Counted from the stretch's first letter, positions 26,845-37,885 are shown. The stretch is 64,000 bases of DNA from Thamnaconus septentrionalis (GCA_009823395.1 CM020516.1:7226001-7290000), one strand, 5' to 3'. Notes: a model not told the origin generated them from the letters alone. Translations and numbers: made by a program.

Positions 26845-29800
26845 AGTTAGGGTCGGGTTCGGGTAAGAGTTGCAGTGTTGTTGCAAAACATTTTTTGAGA
26901 TATTCGAAATATGCAACAACCTGCTGCTTATCACAAACTCAACAGGTCCAAGATGTTGACTGCGGTGTCACTCAAGTGGTTGGTAGGTCTGAAAGGAAAG
27001 CCCAGTGTTAACCCACTGTTTGCAACCGCTGACCAAAATTAAATAAAAACTGCTGGATTTTAGCGTCCTGACCACCTGGTTGGCCCTGAAGGAAGGGGAC
27101 AGGAAATTAGGTGAAAGGGGGCGGATACCTCTCACTAACCTGGGGAGAGGTCGCGGCGCCCTTTGTGACATCACAAACGGCTGATCCCCAGAGCTAGGTG
27201 GCGTGATTGTGTCAGGAAATAACAGGAACTGCCCTCCGTCCAGCGCTGGGCTGGGATACATGGAGGGAGAAGGTCCAAAAATAAGATCCCCCCCTGCCCC
27301 CCACCCCCCACCCACCTCGCTGCTCGCAGATATTCTGTGTTTTGAATTAGTCGCAGCCATGGAGGCTAGAGTAGCCCCCCCCCAACCCCCCAGTAATGTC
27401 TTCTGCAGGGGGGCGGAGCCGGCAGCCCAGGCAGCGTGTCATGTTATTTTTGGCCGGCTGCTCGCAGGGCTGTAAGACCATGAGGCCATGGGGGAGCACA
27501 GGGACAGACAGACAGACAGTAGGACAGACAGACAGATAGACGGGTCCGGCTCATGTTACTCCCTCACTCACTTTCATTCATAAGCGTCTGTCATTTTTTT
27601 AGGCCCGACTGCTGCTGGCTCATGCGTTAGAATTAGAAATTAGTTTGTTCACTTTCTTATATACACACACATACACACACATTGCATGCATGGAGTGGTG
27701 ATGACGGGCAGTGAAGGACAAGGTGTTGTTTGCAGAAAAGTCTTGCACGGATATTTTGTCTCCGAATGACTTATTGTCCAGTCCCACCTTAACTTAACAC
27801 ACTGTGCGGCCGCGGGGTCTCTTTTCATCATGGGCATACTGTACATTGCAAGCAGCGCGGCCAGGGGGCGCCGCCGCACGCGCCACGCCGCTCAAGGCCA
27901 CTCGGACAGGTGGGGCCGGAGCTGCAGCAGGTTTTAAACGGGGGGGGGGGCGGCTCATCAGAGGAGTGCAGTAAATATAGCTCCTCCACCGGGGGGACGG
28001 AGCAGCAGCAGCAGCAGCGCTAAACACACCCAGACATTAGCTGCTGCTGCTGCTCCGCCCCCCCGCCCCACCGAGACCGTCTGCATTTGTGCGTCTGCGT
28101 GTCTGAGCGCCCGGCGGTGGTGCAGCGTCTGGCCAAGGTTTGAGTTGGAGCCGAGCCTGAGCAGCCTCCAGCAGGAAGAGCACAGGATAGGGTTTCCTTA
28201 CACGCACGCACGCACACACACAGAGTTGCAGTGGCAGCGTGTTGCAGCTAGGGTAGGGCAGGGGTGGGCAAACTTTTTGACTGGTGGGACACAATGGGTT
28301 CTAAAATTTGACCGAGGGGCGTATAAATATGTATGAGGGATGAAAACATATCACGTAGCTTTAATGTCAATTGCCTGAGCTAGGGGGAGCAGCTTCTGTC
28401 CCAAAGAGCCGCTGATCTGAATCATGTGAAATCTGTCACGGAGTTATTTGAGGTCGGAAACCGTCAGCATGAATGGAGCCACGCACAGAGTTACGCAATA
28501 TTCCTGACGGCCGCTCTGTCTCCAGTCATTCTCTTTCAATTTAGACAATTTAAACTGGAACTTTTTCTTCAAAATTTCGACACTTTCAACAAGAAAACCC
28601 GGCTTTTTATGCTTTTGTTTTAATTTTCTCATTTGCATTTTCTTGCGAAGGTCTTTTTCCAGCAAAAAAAAAAAAAAAATCTAATTTGAAGATCTTACAG
28701 ACAGCAGCAGACAGTAACACACACACACACACACACACACACTCTTCAATGGCTGATGTTTGCAGCAGAATTCCGACTCCAGCGGCACTGAGCTCACCCT
28801 TCCTGTTTTCCCAAATCAGAGCCGCGCCGGCCGAGACTTCCTGTTTTTGTTTGTCCAATCGTAGCGTTCCCCGCGTGCGCTAGCTTGCCAGTTGGCCGCA
28901 TCCAATCAGAGCGCAGCCTTCAGACCCTCATCCTGTGTTTGTTTGCTGTCCCTCCCCCTCCCAACAGAACGCCACCGACAGCTCGTCCAACTCCTCCCAG
29001 AAGATGGAGAGCAGTCTGCCGCCGTTCGAGTCCTCGCCCCTCCCCAGACACAAGTGCATGCTGGGACACCGCCATGACCTCCTCGACCCCAACCGGCTGT
29101 CGGACCACTACTTTCTGGACCAGGTGAGACCAAAAAAAGACCAAAAAAAACCATCAGTCATAATTACACATACATACCAATTTCTTTAACAGGAGGCTGT
29201 AAACACAGGGCTAGTTTTAGCGAGGCTAGTACGGGGTCACGTGACCAGTTCACTTCAAGTGAAAATAGTGTGTTATGTTTGGACGGAGGAGGAGACAGAA
29301 TATTTCTTTTTATAAGTAATCAAAGAGAAAAATAACCATTCTTGATAGCAAACGTAATTCTCGTAAAATCTCGCAGGACAAGATTGGACTTTGTCGAAAT
29401 TTTAGAAATATCACTTTTATATTGCAAAAAGCTGTAATGGATATGCAGCTACTAATACCAAGAGTTTTACCATCTATTTCTTCTTTGCCTTCACCCTCCT
29501 CGCCAGCAGCTGTCGCGGCCGACGCGCCACGTCAAGTTCCAGGAGGACGAGGAGATTGTGCGCATCAACCCGCGCGAACGCAGCTGGGAGCGCGCGGCCG
29601 AGCGCCACCATCACCACCAGCAGCTGGGGCGCCTCCACCAGCAGCAGCAGCAAGGACGCTACAACCAGCAGGGGCGCCACCAGCACTCGGGCTACGAGGA
29701 CTACCGCCACGCCGCTGTGCGTGACAGGTTCCTGCAGACGGACGACAGCGACGTAGAGTCATACGTGCGCTTTGCCAAGACTGAGGCGCACAAGCACGAC

Positions 29801-30406
29801 TACACCTACCCGCTGGCGCCGCTTTCGGACCCGGATCCCGCTCTCGGACCCTTGGCCTGTAAGGGCAGCGGTGGTCCCTGCCGCCCGCTGGACTTTTCCT
29901 CAGTGGTGTCAGCGCAGCCGCGCTCCTCCTTCCGCTCCTCGCCGGCCACCAATGGGGGGAAGGGCCGGAAGGAGGGGGGCGGCGTTGGGACTGAGCGCGC
30001 TCAGTGCGAGCACTGCGGCGAGGCCTTCTACCTGTCAGACAACCGGCGGGGGCGGTGCCAGGATGCCCCCGACCCGGTGGGGGTCTGCATCCGCCGGATC
30101 AGCTGCATGTGGCTGGCCGACACCATGCTGTACCACTGCATGTCCGACCCGGAGGGGGAGTACTCGGACCCCTGCTCCTGCGAGGTGGGCGGCGGTGGAG
30201 GGGGAGGGGACATTGGAGTTGGGGGAGGGAGGGAAGGGGGAGGAGGAGGGGGAGGAGGAGGAGCTCGGCTGGGCACGCGCTGGTTGGCCCTGCTGGGCCT
30301 GTCGCTGGTGGCGCCCTGCCTCTGCCTCTACCCGCCGCTGCACGCCTGCCACCAGGGGGCGACCCGCTGCGGCTGCTGTGGCGGCCGGCACAAGGCGCTC
30401 AGCTGA
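15481..30406 (+). CDS. spred2: Sprouty-related EVH1-domain protein (Spred family, spred2-like)
   Basis: Membrane-associated inhibitor of Ras-Raf-ERK signalling; in this family the EVH1 domain recruits neurofibromin. Coding exons: 15481-15506, 24175-24367, 24502-24670, 25178-25245, 28968-29123 and 29507-30406. All phases agree and give 503 aa. The start ([12 protein letters not shown]) was chosen because exon 1 joins in phase and resembles the Spred2 N-terminus. EVH1 spans about residues 9-128 ([33 protein letters not shown]). The KIT-binding region is at about 213-305 ([25 protein letters not shown]). The Cys-rich SPR domain runs from about 371 to the end ([20 protein letters not shown]). Oddities are a His/Gln-rich insert at about 237-264 and a Gly-rich insert at 432-456 inside the SPR domain, making it longer than typical Spred2. 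The convergent actr2 neighbour and intact KIT-binding region favour spred2; the last 40 residues look more like SPRED3. Family certain, paralogue less so. Confidence 0.9.
15990..16170. repeat. Compound (CA)n-(CT)n-(CA)n microsatellite
   Basis: CA at about 15,990-16,035, CT at 16,077-16,124 and CA at 16,125-16,170, just inside intron 1 of spred2. Confidence 0.95.
16732..16746. promoter_or_regulatory. Candidate CRE / E-box cluster
   Basis: TGACGTCACGTGACG contains a palindromic CRE (TGACGTCA) overlapping an E-box (CACGTG) in a GC-rich part of intron 1. It may mark an intronic promoter or enhancer. This is motif evidence only. Confidence 0.35.
17100..17325. mobile_element. Retroelement tail plus hAT-type end, remnant
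   Basis: GATGTACTTTATTAATCCCA is the reverse complement of a tail seen near 60,200 (GGGATCAGTAAAGTACATCT) and resembles the 3' tail of fish LINE/SINE elements. It is followed by GGGCCAAATTCGGCCTGCGA and GAGTTTGACACCCATG, which look like the end of a hAT-type element. Boundaries are approximate. Confidence 0.5.
17338..17377. repeat. (CTG)n microsatellite
   Basis: About 13 CTG units within spred2 intron 1. No coding context. Confidence 0.95.
18139..18389. mobile_element. hAT-like element (family C), copy 1
   Basis: The left end is CAGTGGTGGGCCAATTTTTT and the right end GTAGTTTGCCCATGCCTG, an imperfect terminal inverted repeat. The interior TTTATTGAAATGACTCTTAA recurs inverted in the copy at 24,737. 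No coding capacity. It is related to the element with perfect target duplications at 47,790-48,099. Confidence 0.7.
19711..19978 (+). repeat. Dispersed repeat D, copy 1
   Basis: The blocks GGCTAACGAGTGGCTTTCTG, GATTTAGCTTGTAACTCA and CCTCGTTAGCTA occur in the same order at 33,537-33,810. The two copies are about 270 bp long and clearly homologous, but divergent. Class unknown. Confidence 0.75.
20046..20241. mobile_element. MITE family A, copy 3 (internally deleted)
   Basis: It opens with GAGTTTCCATTACCCCTAGA and closes with GGAAACGCAGCTA, so both terminal regions are present. The shared TTCGAAAAACCTTTGAAATA block lies between. At about 195 bp it is much shorter than the copy at 26,300 and looks internally deleted. 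Confidence 0.7.
20991..21077. repeat. (TG)n microsatellite
   Basis: A pure TG run of about 87 bp in spred2 intron 1. More TG/CA runs follow at 21,238-21,290 and 21,385-21,425. Confidence 0.95.
21634..22122. mobile_element. MITE family E, about 490 bp
   Basis: The left end TAGGCCCTGTTTACATGAAG is inverted at the right end, which reads CATATCCGTGTAAACGGCCC. The similarity continues inward through TATTTCT and AAAACGC on both sides. There is no transposase frame. It is a non-autonomous DNA transposon in spred2 intron 1. Confidence 0.7.
22613..22682. repeat. (TG)n microsatellite
   Basis: A pure TG run of about 68 bp. A degenerate TG/TGGG stretch follows at about 22,778-22,845 and a CT run at 22,951-22,978. 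Confidence 0.95.
23776..23892 (+). repeat. Dispersed repeat F, copy 1
   Basis: GCTGTGTCCTCCATCGCCCC and the later GTCCCACAATGCAT are found in the same order at about 39,139-39,275 in an actr2 intron. Class unknown. Confidence 0.65.
24438..24497 (+). repeat. (TG)n tract abutting the 3' splice site of spred2 exon 3
   Basis: About 60 bp of TG fill most of the second half of the 134-bp intron 24,368-24,501 and run straight into the acceptor TGTGTACAG. No ordinary polypyrimidine tract is present. UG-rich RNA is bound by CELF and TDP-43 proteins, so repeat length may affect inclusion of EVH1 exon 3. Confidence 0.9.
24737..25037. mobile_element. hAT-like element (family C), copy 2
   Basis: It starts CAGGCGTGGGCAAACTACAG. 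Its interior TTAAGAGTCATTTCAATAAA is the inverse of the family copy at 18,139. The opposite end is not clear. It lies in spred2 intron 3. Confidence 0.65.
26276..26299. repeat. (CTG)n microsatellite, left part
   Basis: A CTG run that stops at the left end of the MITE starting at 26,300. A second CTG run begins immediately after its right end (about 26,808-26,842). Confidence 0.85.
26300..26807. mobile_element. MITE family A, copy 4, most complete (about 508 bp)
   Basis: It begins TAGCTGCATTTCCATTAC and ends TATTAGAAACAGCTA, giving an imperfect terminal inverted repeat. It holds inverted versions of the blocks seen in the other copies (CGTCTGAAAAACCACCTC, CGATATTTAGGTTTTGCG). CTG microsatellite lies on both sides, so it seems to have inserted into a CTG array, possibly with a TA duplication. 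No coding capacity. Confidence 0.75.
28259..28335. mobile_element. hAT-like element (family C), partial copy
   Basis: CAGGGGTGGGCAAACTTTTT and GACACAATGGGTTCTAAAAT match the left end of the copy at 18,139. The rest is missing. Confidence 0.6.
29248..29452. mobile_element. MITE family A, copy 5 (one end)
   Basis: The blocks TTCACTTCAAGTGAA and AATTCTCGTAAAATCTCG, and the terminal GTAATGGATATGCAGCTA, are shared in inverted order with the left half of the copy at 26,300. It lies in spred2 intron 5, about 55 bp upstream of exon 6. Confidence 0.65.
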
Positions 30407-31102
30407 GGCTGAGACCGCCACCGCCGCGGCGGGGGGACGATGATGACACAAGGTGCTCGGCTAAGACTTGAGACCGCCGCCACGGCAAGGACGAGGAGAG
30501 AGAATGACTCCCAACGACGAGACGGCAAAACCAAAAAAAAACAATAAGCCAACAACGCAAGCACAGAGGGGAGGGGGTGGGGCATTGGGGGAGGGGCCAG
30601 GGAGTCGGGGAGGGGGTCAAGGTCGCCTCAAATTCTCCGCAAATTCCAGACACTGAAATCAACCAAAAGAAAGAAAGAAAACTAACATTTTGGTGCATTT
30701 TTCTTTATTTTTTGAAACCGCCAGGGAAGATAAGCTCCCCCTACTGGCAGACACTTGGCTCTACAACATGGCCGTTTCGAGCTCTATTGGGAGGGAGAGA
30801 GAGACAGAGAGAGAGAGAGAGCACGCTTTTCAGGGGGGCCTTGATTATTATGATTATTATTGTTGTTGTTGTTGTTATTATTGTTGTTGTTTTTTTATAG
30901 CTGACCTATATGTCATGTATCACATATGCAGGTACTTTATACGTTGTACACTGACTCGGTGTCAAAGAACTTGAATCCATTCTCTCCTGTTTTTTTCCCT
31001 TTTCTTTATTTTTTTCTTTTATTTTCCCGTCCTGGTCCGACGTGCAAAAAAACTAGTTTTACATTCAACTCCACAATATCAGGCTCAAGACACTACGCCT
31101 CT

Positions 31103-31204
<102 letters not shown>

Positions 31205-32215
31205 TTAAAACCCAGGCGGTATTCATCTTGTCCTGAGATCCCAAAGATTTCTCTTTCTGTCTATTTCTATTTATTTTCTCTCTCTGAAATGAATCCAGCA
31301 GCCAAAGGTTTTTCTCCCCGACTGGACGAGTCGGTGCTTCGAGTCTGGCGTTTGTCTTTTTTGTTTGTTTACTATCAGTGCCTCCAAGCTGCCGTGCGAA
31401 GACAAGGAAGCTTCGAGACGTCCGTCAGTGGGAGTTTCTCTCAGCGAGTCAAATGCCTTAAGAGTGTGGACCGTGGCTCTGCGGCGCCACCTCTGTCCAT
31501 TCTGATGATGTCTGCTATTGTGAAACGGTGCCGAGCCATCAGCCTCAACGCAGAGTCGCAACTATTTTTCTACCTTAAAGTTATTTTTTTTTAAAAACAA
31601 ACAAACAAATAAACAGTGAGCAAAGAACTCCTGCTGCCCTGCGATGTACAATCAACCTCCTCCTCTTCCCCTTCTTCCTTCTCCTTCTCCTGCTTCTCTT
31701 CCACCCTCCTACTCTTCTTGCTTTCCTCCTCCTCCTCGCATAACTGGCTAAATTGCCCCGTTGTGTGTGACCTTGAAAGCTTCTTCAGGATTTTTCACAG
31801 CTGGTTTGGTTATTCTCTTTAACTTGACCAAAAAATAAAAATAATAATCAAAACTAACCAAATTATCATCATTTTTGGTTTGTCCACGGCTCTTTGCTAA
31901 AAGCCTTTTAGTTTCCATTTTCTCCTTTTCTCACTTCAGTCAGCGGATCTCCATCAACTAAATGAAGAAAGAGAGAGAGTCTAGACGTTCAGGGTCTCGT
32001 ACGTGTCGGTGTACAATCACAGGAGAGGAAGAAATATGTGTTTAAAAAAAAAACACGCTGCCGTCCAATCACGTCCTCAAGTGCGTCTGCTCAGGTGCTC
32101 AAGAACCACACCTGGATGGAGACTCTGTTCTACTCTTTGGTTTTTGTTTTGTTTTTTTTATTCTGGGAAGGATGTGAGCAGGAATACAAAAAATGTAAAT
32201 CTATATATATAGATA

Positions 32216-32217
32216 TA

Positions 32218-32288
<71 letters not shown>
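32216..32288. repeat. (AT)n microsatellite in the spred2 3'UTR
   Basis: A near-perfect AT run of about 70 bp. It is self-complementary and able to form a hairpin. Confidence 0.95.
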
Positions 32289-32291
<3 letters not shown>

Positions 32292-32860
32292 ACAGAGGCA
32301 GGACGTCAGTGGGATCCTGCTGGAAATGAACCTACATCCCTGATTGTTTTGCCAAGGAAGCATCACCGACTGGAGTTGAAATGCAGAGGATGTCCCCTTT
32401 CCTTCCCTCGCCCCTGTGAACCAGCCAGTGTATGTGTGTGAGTGTGAGAACGTTGACTCTTCATTTTTTCTCTCTCAAATCTGGTGTTTTAGACTGTGTT
32501 CTCGTGTCAGAGCCATTTTTCAAGTGCCTGAAGTCGTCATTGTCTCTCGCTTCCTTGTGTATTTAAATTGAAAAATTAAAGAAAGACGACTCCCTGTCAT
32601 GAATTAGACCCATTTTTTTTACTCTTAGTATTTTTACCTCTGTAAAAAAGAGCAAAAATTATATTATATATATCAAGTGTATGTTGTACATTTTTATTTC
32701 TATTTTTTTCTGTTTTTTTTTTTTAAATAACTGTTTCTAACATGTACGATGGATGTAGCTCTTGCTTTCGGGAGGAAACAGGAAGTACTTTGTAGATACT
32801 GAAGGGCGTTCAGGTCTGTGAGAAAACTACGGTGAAACGTGTGTCTTACCTTCCGCCTCC

Positions 32861-32866
32861 AATAAA
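32861..32866 (+). terminator. Polyadenylation signal, spred2
   Basis: Canonical AATAAA in the context CCTCCAATAAAATGAGC, about 2.45 kb after the stop codon. Confidence 0.6.
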
Positions 32867-33536
32867 ATGAGCAAAAACAGTAACACCGTGTGCCGGCCCC
32901 TCCTCAATCTGACTCACAGTAGTCCATCTGCCTTCAGGTACGTGCAAATGGGGCCCTGAGTTCTTTACTTCACATCGTATGAATAATGGGTTTTCTTCTG
33001 AGCAACTTCAGACTGGTCAGATAGAACTAAAATACGAGACCACCTTTTATTGAAAAGGTGAAGAGGCCTGACCCTTTAAAATCGCAATCCCCAAATATCA
33101 TAGATAGATAGATAGACAGATAGATGGATAGATAGACTATTTGGGCTTTAAACCTTCAAAATAAAAAGTATTTTACGGAGGAAAAACATGAACTATAACC
33201 ACTGTGCTTTTTGTTTTCAGTTTACTTTACAACACAGATCTCTTTAAAAAAAAAAAAAAAACAATACAGTTCAAATGTCAACAGTCAACCCAGGGTGCAC
33301 ACGCAGGTAAAAGAATCTAGAATCTAATAATTATTTTCAGGTGGATCGTAGAGACCAAAAACACATTGGTCACTTGACTCTTAATGAAGCAGAAAAATAA
33401 AAACTGGTCAATACCTTATCACGTTTCTTGGATATGCGGCTGTCTGTCCAGGAGGTGGCGCTAGCAGTAGAACACTCTCACGGTGGAATTTCATGTTTGG
33501 GCGAATCCAACGTAGCCACAGAGGAACTCTGAGCTT

Positions 33537-33810
33537 CAGCATGGATCTGCTGGTCCTTCTTTTCGGGTCGGAAAGCGTCCAGGCGAAGCTAGTGTGGCTA
33601 GCTGTGTTAGCTAACAGCAGCTCTCCCTCCAAGCACTACTTCGTACCCACTCGCTTGGCTAACGAGTGGCTTTCTAAGTTACAGTTCGGAAATCGTCGGG
33701 CAGGCGATTTAGTTTGTAACTCACAATAAAAATGTCCTCGGAAATCCCCCTTTCAGGAGCAAACTTCTCCTCTATAGCAATGGACGTCCAAGCCTCCTCG
33801 TTAGCTAGTC
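33537..33810 (+). repeat. Dispersed repeat D, copy 2
   Basis: Homologous to 19,711-19,978 across about 270 bp. Shared blocks include GGCTAACGAGTGGCTTTCTA and GTTTGTAACTCACAATAAAA. A CTT microsatellite follows directly. Confidence 0.75.
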
Positions 33811-33816
33811 ACCTGT

Positions 33817-33880
33817 CTTCTTCTTCTTCTTCTTCTTCTTCTTCTTCTTCTTCTTCTTCTTCTTCTTCTTCTTCTTCTTC
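33817..33880. repeat. (CTT)n microsatellite
   Basis: About 21 CTT units immediately downstream of repeat D copy 2. Confidence 0.95.
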
Positions 33881-35334
33881 GCTCCATTATGTACAAGTAA
33901 AATGTATAAATTCATTTGTTTGGATTTTTTGTAAGACAAACTATTAATGTTTCTTCACTACTATTTTACAAATAGTGCACATGAAATAGGAACGAGATCT
34001 GTAAACATGTTTCTTTGCATTGGTATAAAAAAAAAAATAGGGTAAGATTTCTCAGTTGGATGTTACACGTCTGTGGCAAACCTACGGATTCATGCACATT
34101 CCCATCTCATCTCAAGCAGGTTGTGACTGCTAATTCCAACAATTTTAACGCACTCATTACCATTTTGAAGTCAGTTTGTGAACTAACTTGGTCAAGACTC
34201 AGCACTAGAACTAAATTTAATTACTCCGGATCCAAAAGTCACATTTTGGATCCAAGTAAAGAAGATATGAAGTTTTAATGCACTTATTCAGTATCTTTAT
34301 TAACTATAAGGTCGGTTAATATGCTCAGTTCAAGTTTTGTGTCTGTAGCCTTTCAGCAAACTCCAACGAAATGAGAAAAGTGCTTTCTGCTTTCTGCTTG
34401 CTCTCTCACTGGCTCTAAAACAGCCCTTTGTGACATCACAGAAAATTTAGATGAAACACCAACAACGACAAAACTATGTTTATAAACATGAAAGGTTTTT
34501 GTTTTGTTTTTTTGTCTTTCAAAGAAAACAAACTCAGAATCTGCACCGGCCTCAGACCTCATGAGCCTCTTTAATGAAAGGAAACAAAGAAAATGACCTC
34601 GGCCAGTTACAGCCTGTGTTACTCTCTTCAAGATGTCTCCACCACCTCCTGCAGCAGCAACAGCGGGAACATGTGATAGCCATCGAGGGCCACCGAGCGG
34701 CTGAGCTCAGGACGTCTCTGGAAAAGCATGTGGGCGATAATGATGGAGCACAAGGAGGAGGAGGAGGAGAAGAGAGCCGCTCCCTCGGGGCTGGTGGGGG
34801 CCTGCTAAGCAGCTCAGAGGCTGCAAACAGCATCACGGCCCACATGTGCAAACATTTAAGATATCTGCTGGTGTAATGGGGTCAGCGTGGCCCCTCTCGG
34901 GGTCCAGTCTGGAGGAGCGGAGGACTCGTCCCACACCGCTTCTCTTGGCTCTCCCTCGCCCCCAAACCTTCGTATTTCTTTCTTTCAGCGCCTCGGATTC
35001 GTTCGACATTTGCTCTCGTTTAGCATTCCTCTTTCTTTCTTTTTTCTTTTTTTTGTTAAACACTGAGTGCAGTTTTGTTTGTCTGCGAGTTCCTGAGAAA
35101 GCCACAGTGGGCCCACTGTATCCTGAGGAGGTGAAGATTAAAGGGGGCCGCATAATTGTTTAAGCATTGCCTCACTGAGCTCCAGCCTTCCACCTGAGAT
35201 AAACCATGAGAGACTGGCGGGAAGGAAGTAAAGGCCTCTCTCTACTACCCCCCTGTGGAAAACATTTTCACAGATTGCATTCAAAGATCCAGTTTTTCAT
35301 ATGTGTCATGATCATCCATCCATCATCATCACAG

Positions 35335-35407
35335 CTAGGTCTGCTGGGTGAAGGCAAAGACATCCTGGACAATTGGCCACTTCATCCCATGTTGAAGGAC
35401 TTTCAAC

Positions 35408-35486
<79 letters not shown>

Positions 35487-35545
35487 GGCTGGATTTGAAC
35501 CCATGACCTTCAGGCTGTGAGCTAACCACTGCACCACCATGTCAA
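35335..35545. mobile_element. SINE-like remnant split by a (CA)n repeat
   Basis: CA repeats at 35,413-35,480 are followed by GGATTTGAACCCATGACCTT and CTAACCACTGCACCACCATG. These phrases resemble the tRNA-derived part of common fish SINE-type repeats (GGATTCGAACCC is a tRNA B-box-like motif). The element is degenerate and its limits are approximate. Confidence 0.5.
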
Positions 35546-36663
35546 CACTGGTTTTTTAAGTTAACGAAAGCAAAAATTCAGAAAAGATGAGAAGAATAGA
35601 CAATTAACAATTATGACACATTTTTACAGCATTTTTAGCACTGTATAGTTTAAAAAAAAAAAGGAGTCCAAGCAACAACCTCTCGATTCACAGTCAATCC
35701 ACCAACTCCCCGAGCTGTTGCTCCTGATGGACTCCACACAGCAATGTTTCAGTCTTTCCTCGACTCTAAAACCCCAAAGTTGTGAGCAGAGAACTGAACC
35801 ATCCACCTCGTGAAGGAACAAACATATTTTATTGTGCTATAGGTAGCATTGTTATAATTACCATAGGTTTTATTCTTGATAAATAATACGAAGCTGCTTC
35901 GCTGAAATCTGGGATGGACAATGAAACAAAGAAGATGGATAGGAAACAAAGGCTTCCATACAATTAAAATGGACATTTTGCGCGCGCATGCACAAAAGAA
36001 AATTCTCTCAGTGAGATAACAATGACGAAGCACCACGAGTGGACAACGTTAGCGATGCGCAACTCATTTAAACGTGCTGCAGGTATTTATAGCGGCTATA
36101 AAACTCATCAGCAGTCGCTTGCCACAGCGCTCAAGTATGTGGGTGGATGTCCTGAGTTACTCCCACCTGTGGCCAAGCCTGTTTGTGCTCCGACAGAGGG
36201 GGTGGGCCGGGTGAGGGGAGGTGAGGGGCGGCTTCAGAGGCAACAGCTCAGGGTTAAGAGGGAAGTGTCGAGAGTCGAGGGATTAAAAATGGAACAATGG
36301 CGGAAGAGTCTGGCCGAGATCTTTATTTCAGGCACGGAAAGAGAAGAGCCTCTTCCTCTGGGTGGCGCCAGTCCTCTGCCACTCGTCCACTTCCTCTTCC
36401 TCCTTCCAGGGTCGGGTTGAAACACTCCAGTCACCTTCACCTTTTCACGCGTCCTCCCCCCCACCCAGACAGACCAGGAATACAGTATTTGCACCAATGA
36501 GATCGATCAGTCAAAATGATGTCATCGCAACTAGGACGGCAGCGACTCGGGGCTTTGTATATTTCCAATCAATGGAAGGAAGAAAAAGAAAACTTTTTTT
36601 CCAAGCCAAGAAAAAGACAAGAGTCCATCCATGGCACACACACATCCTTATAAATCACTTTTC

Positions 36664-36669
36664 TTTATT
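36664..36669 (-). terminator. Polyadenylation signal, actr2
   Basis: AATAAA on the minus strand, about 1.4 kb after the stop codon. Other near-matches occur closer to the stop, so alternative polyadenylation is possible. Confidence 0.5.
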
Positions 36670-37812
36670 TAAATCAGCGTGAGGCAGTTATGCTATGAAC
36701 AATACAGGGGGAAAAAAAACAAAACACAGACAAAACGGTGACAAAAAAGCAAGAGAGGTTAAAAGATGAGATCCAGTTAATAGTAACTGCACTTGGCACT
36801 GGAGACGTTGGTGGAAAGAGGAGGAAAAAAATAAAATAAAATACACATTTATGAAAATAGAAGTGCCTCCAGTCATGAAGTCGAGCGTTGGGAGCGAAAA
36901 GACTGGGGAGCCTCTGAGGCTCCGATCAGCGTCTCCACAAACACTAATTAACAGTTAGTTTATTTTAACCTCTAACAGTTTGTTGAAGCTGTGTCTCTTT
37001 CCTTTCTTTTATTTCAAACCCAGATTCAAAGTTGTCTCATGGTCGACTTGTCGCTGCTCCCACCTCCCGGCCCCCCTGAAAACCGAGGGGGGGGGGTTAG
37101 AGGGGTCAAACAGCGTCGCCCTCAGCCCTCCGTCCCCAAAACACGCAAAAAGAGAAAAAAGAAAACCCCTCAAAGTACCGTTGACGCAGGAGGTTCGTGT
37201 TTGTACCTCTTAGGTCAAACCATCAGTTCTCTTCAAAATAAAATTTCATAAAAAATAAAAGCACAGAGGAAGGTCTGTTTGCGCCACACACTCCATTCAC
37301 AATGGCAGCAGTGCACAGCAACACGAGGAGAAAAAAAGTAGTAGAAAGTTAAACATTCAACCCAAAGAAGAAAAAAAGGCCAAACCGAAAAAAGCACAGC
37401 TCTCCCCCAGGAAACAACCGTCATGATATCATTATTTTATTTTTTATTTTTTAAAAAAAGGAACAAAATAGCTGATGGGTTCTCGCTCAAAGTGGCCCCT
37501 GGCCCCTGACAGGAGACCCTCGCCACTCTCCAAGGTTTCGATCAAGTAAAAGGGCGCTGCTGCGGTTTGTGTAGCTTCTAGGTCAGACACTTCAGCAGAT
37601 GAGTCGTTCAAAGGCGCCCCCACCTGGCGGAAACCTTCCACAACCTCCATTTCATGCACACTTTGACTTGCGCGGAGGAGTTTCAGTGAGACTCTGCAAA
37701 GACCGAAGACTGTTCTGGTGTTTTGTTGGTGGACTGAAGCAACAACAAAAGCAAAGTTGGAGCCTAATTGAACACCAGGAGTCGAGACGAGAGAGAGTGG
37801 GAGAAAAAGAGG

Positions 37813-37815
<3 letters not shown>

Positions 37816-37881
<66 letters not shown>
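37816..37881. repeat. (GA)n microsatellite in the actr2 3'UTR
   Basis: About 65 bp of pure GA (CT on the transcript). Confidence 0.95.

Positions 37882-37885
<4 letters not shown>

Larger units (their letters stand above)
32890..36650. other. Non-coding gap between the convergent spred2 and actr2 genes
   Basis: It contains a GATA-type repeat (about 33,097-33,135), dispersed repeat D, a CTT repeat, and a CA repeat in a SINE-like context near 35.3-35.5 kb. I saw no supported exon. The open frames at 34.56-34.88 kb and 36.0-36.5 kb have no recognised similarity or splice context. Confidence 0.6.

Noticed and set aside
34574..34876. 100-codon plus-strand frame between spred2 and actr2
   Set aside because: Gln- and Gly-rich, no recognised family, no convincing splice or polyadenylation context.
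35480..35545. A functional tRNA gene from the GGATTTGAACCC motif
   Set aside because: Only a B-box-like phrase is present, without a cloverleaf; it fits a SINE-type remnant.
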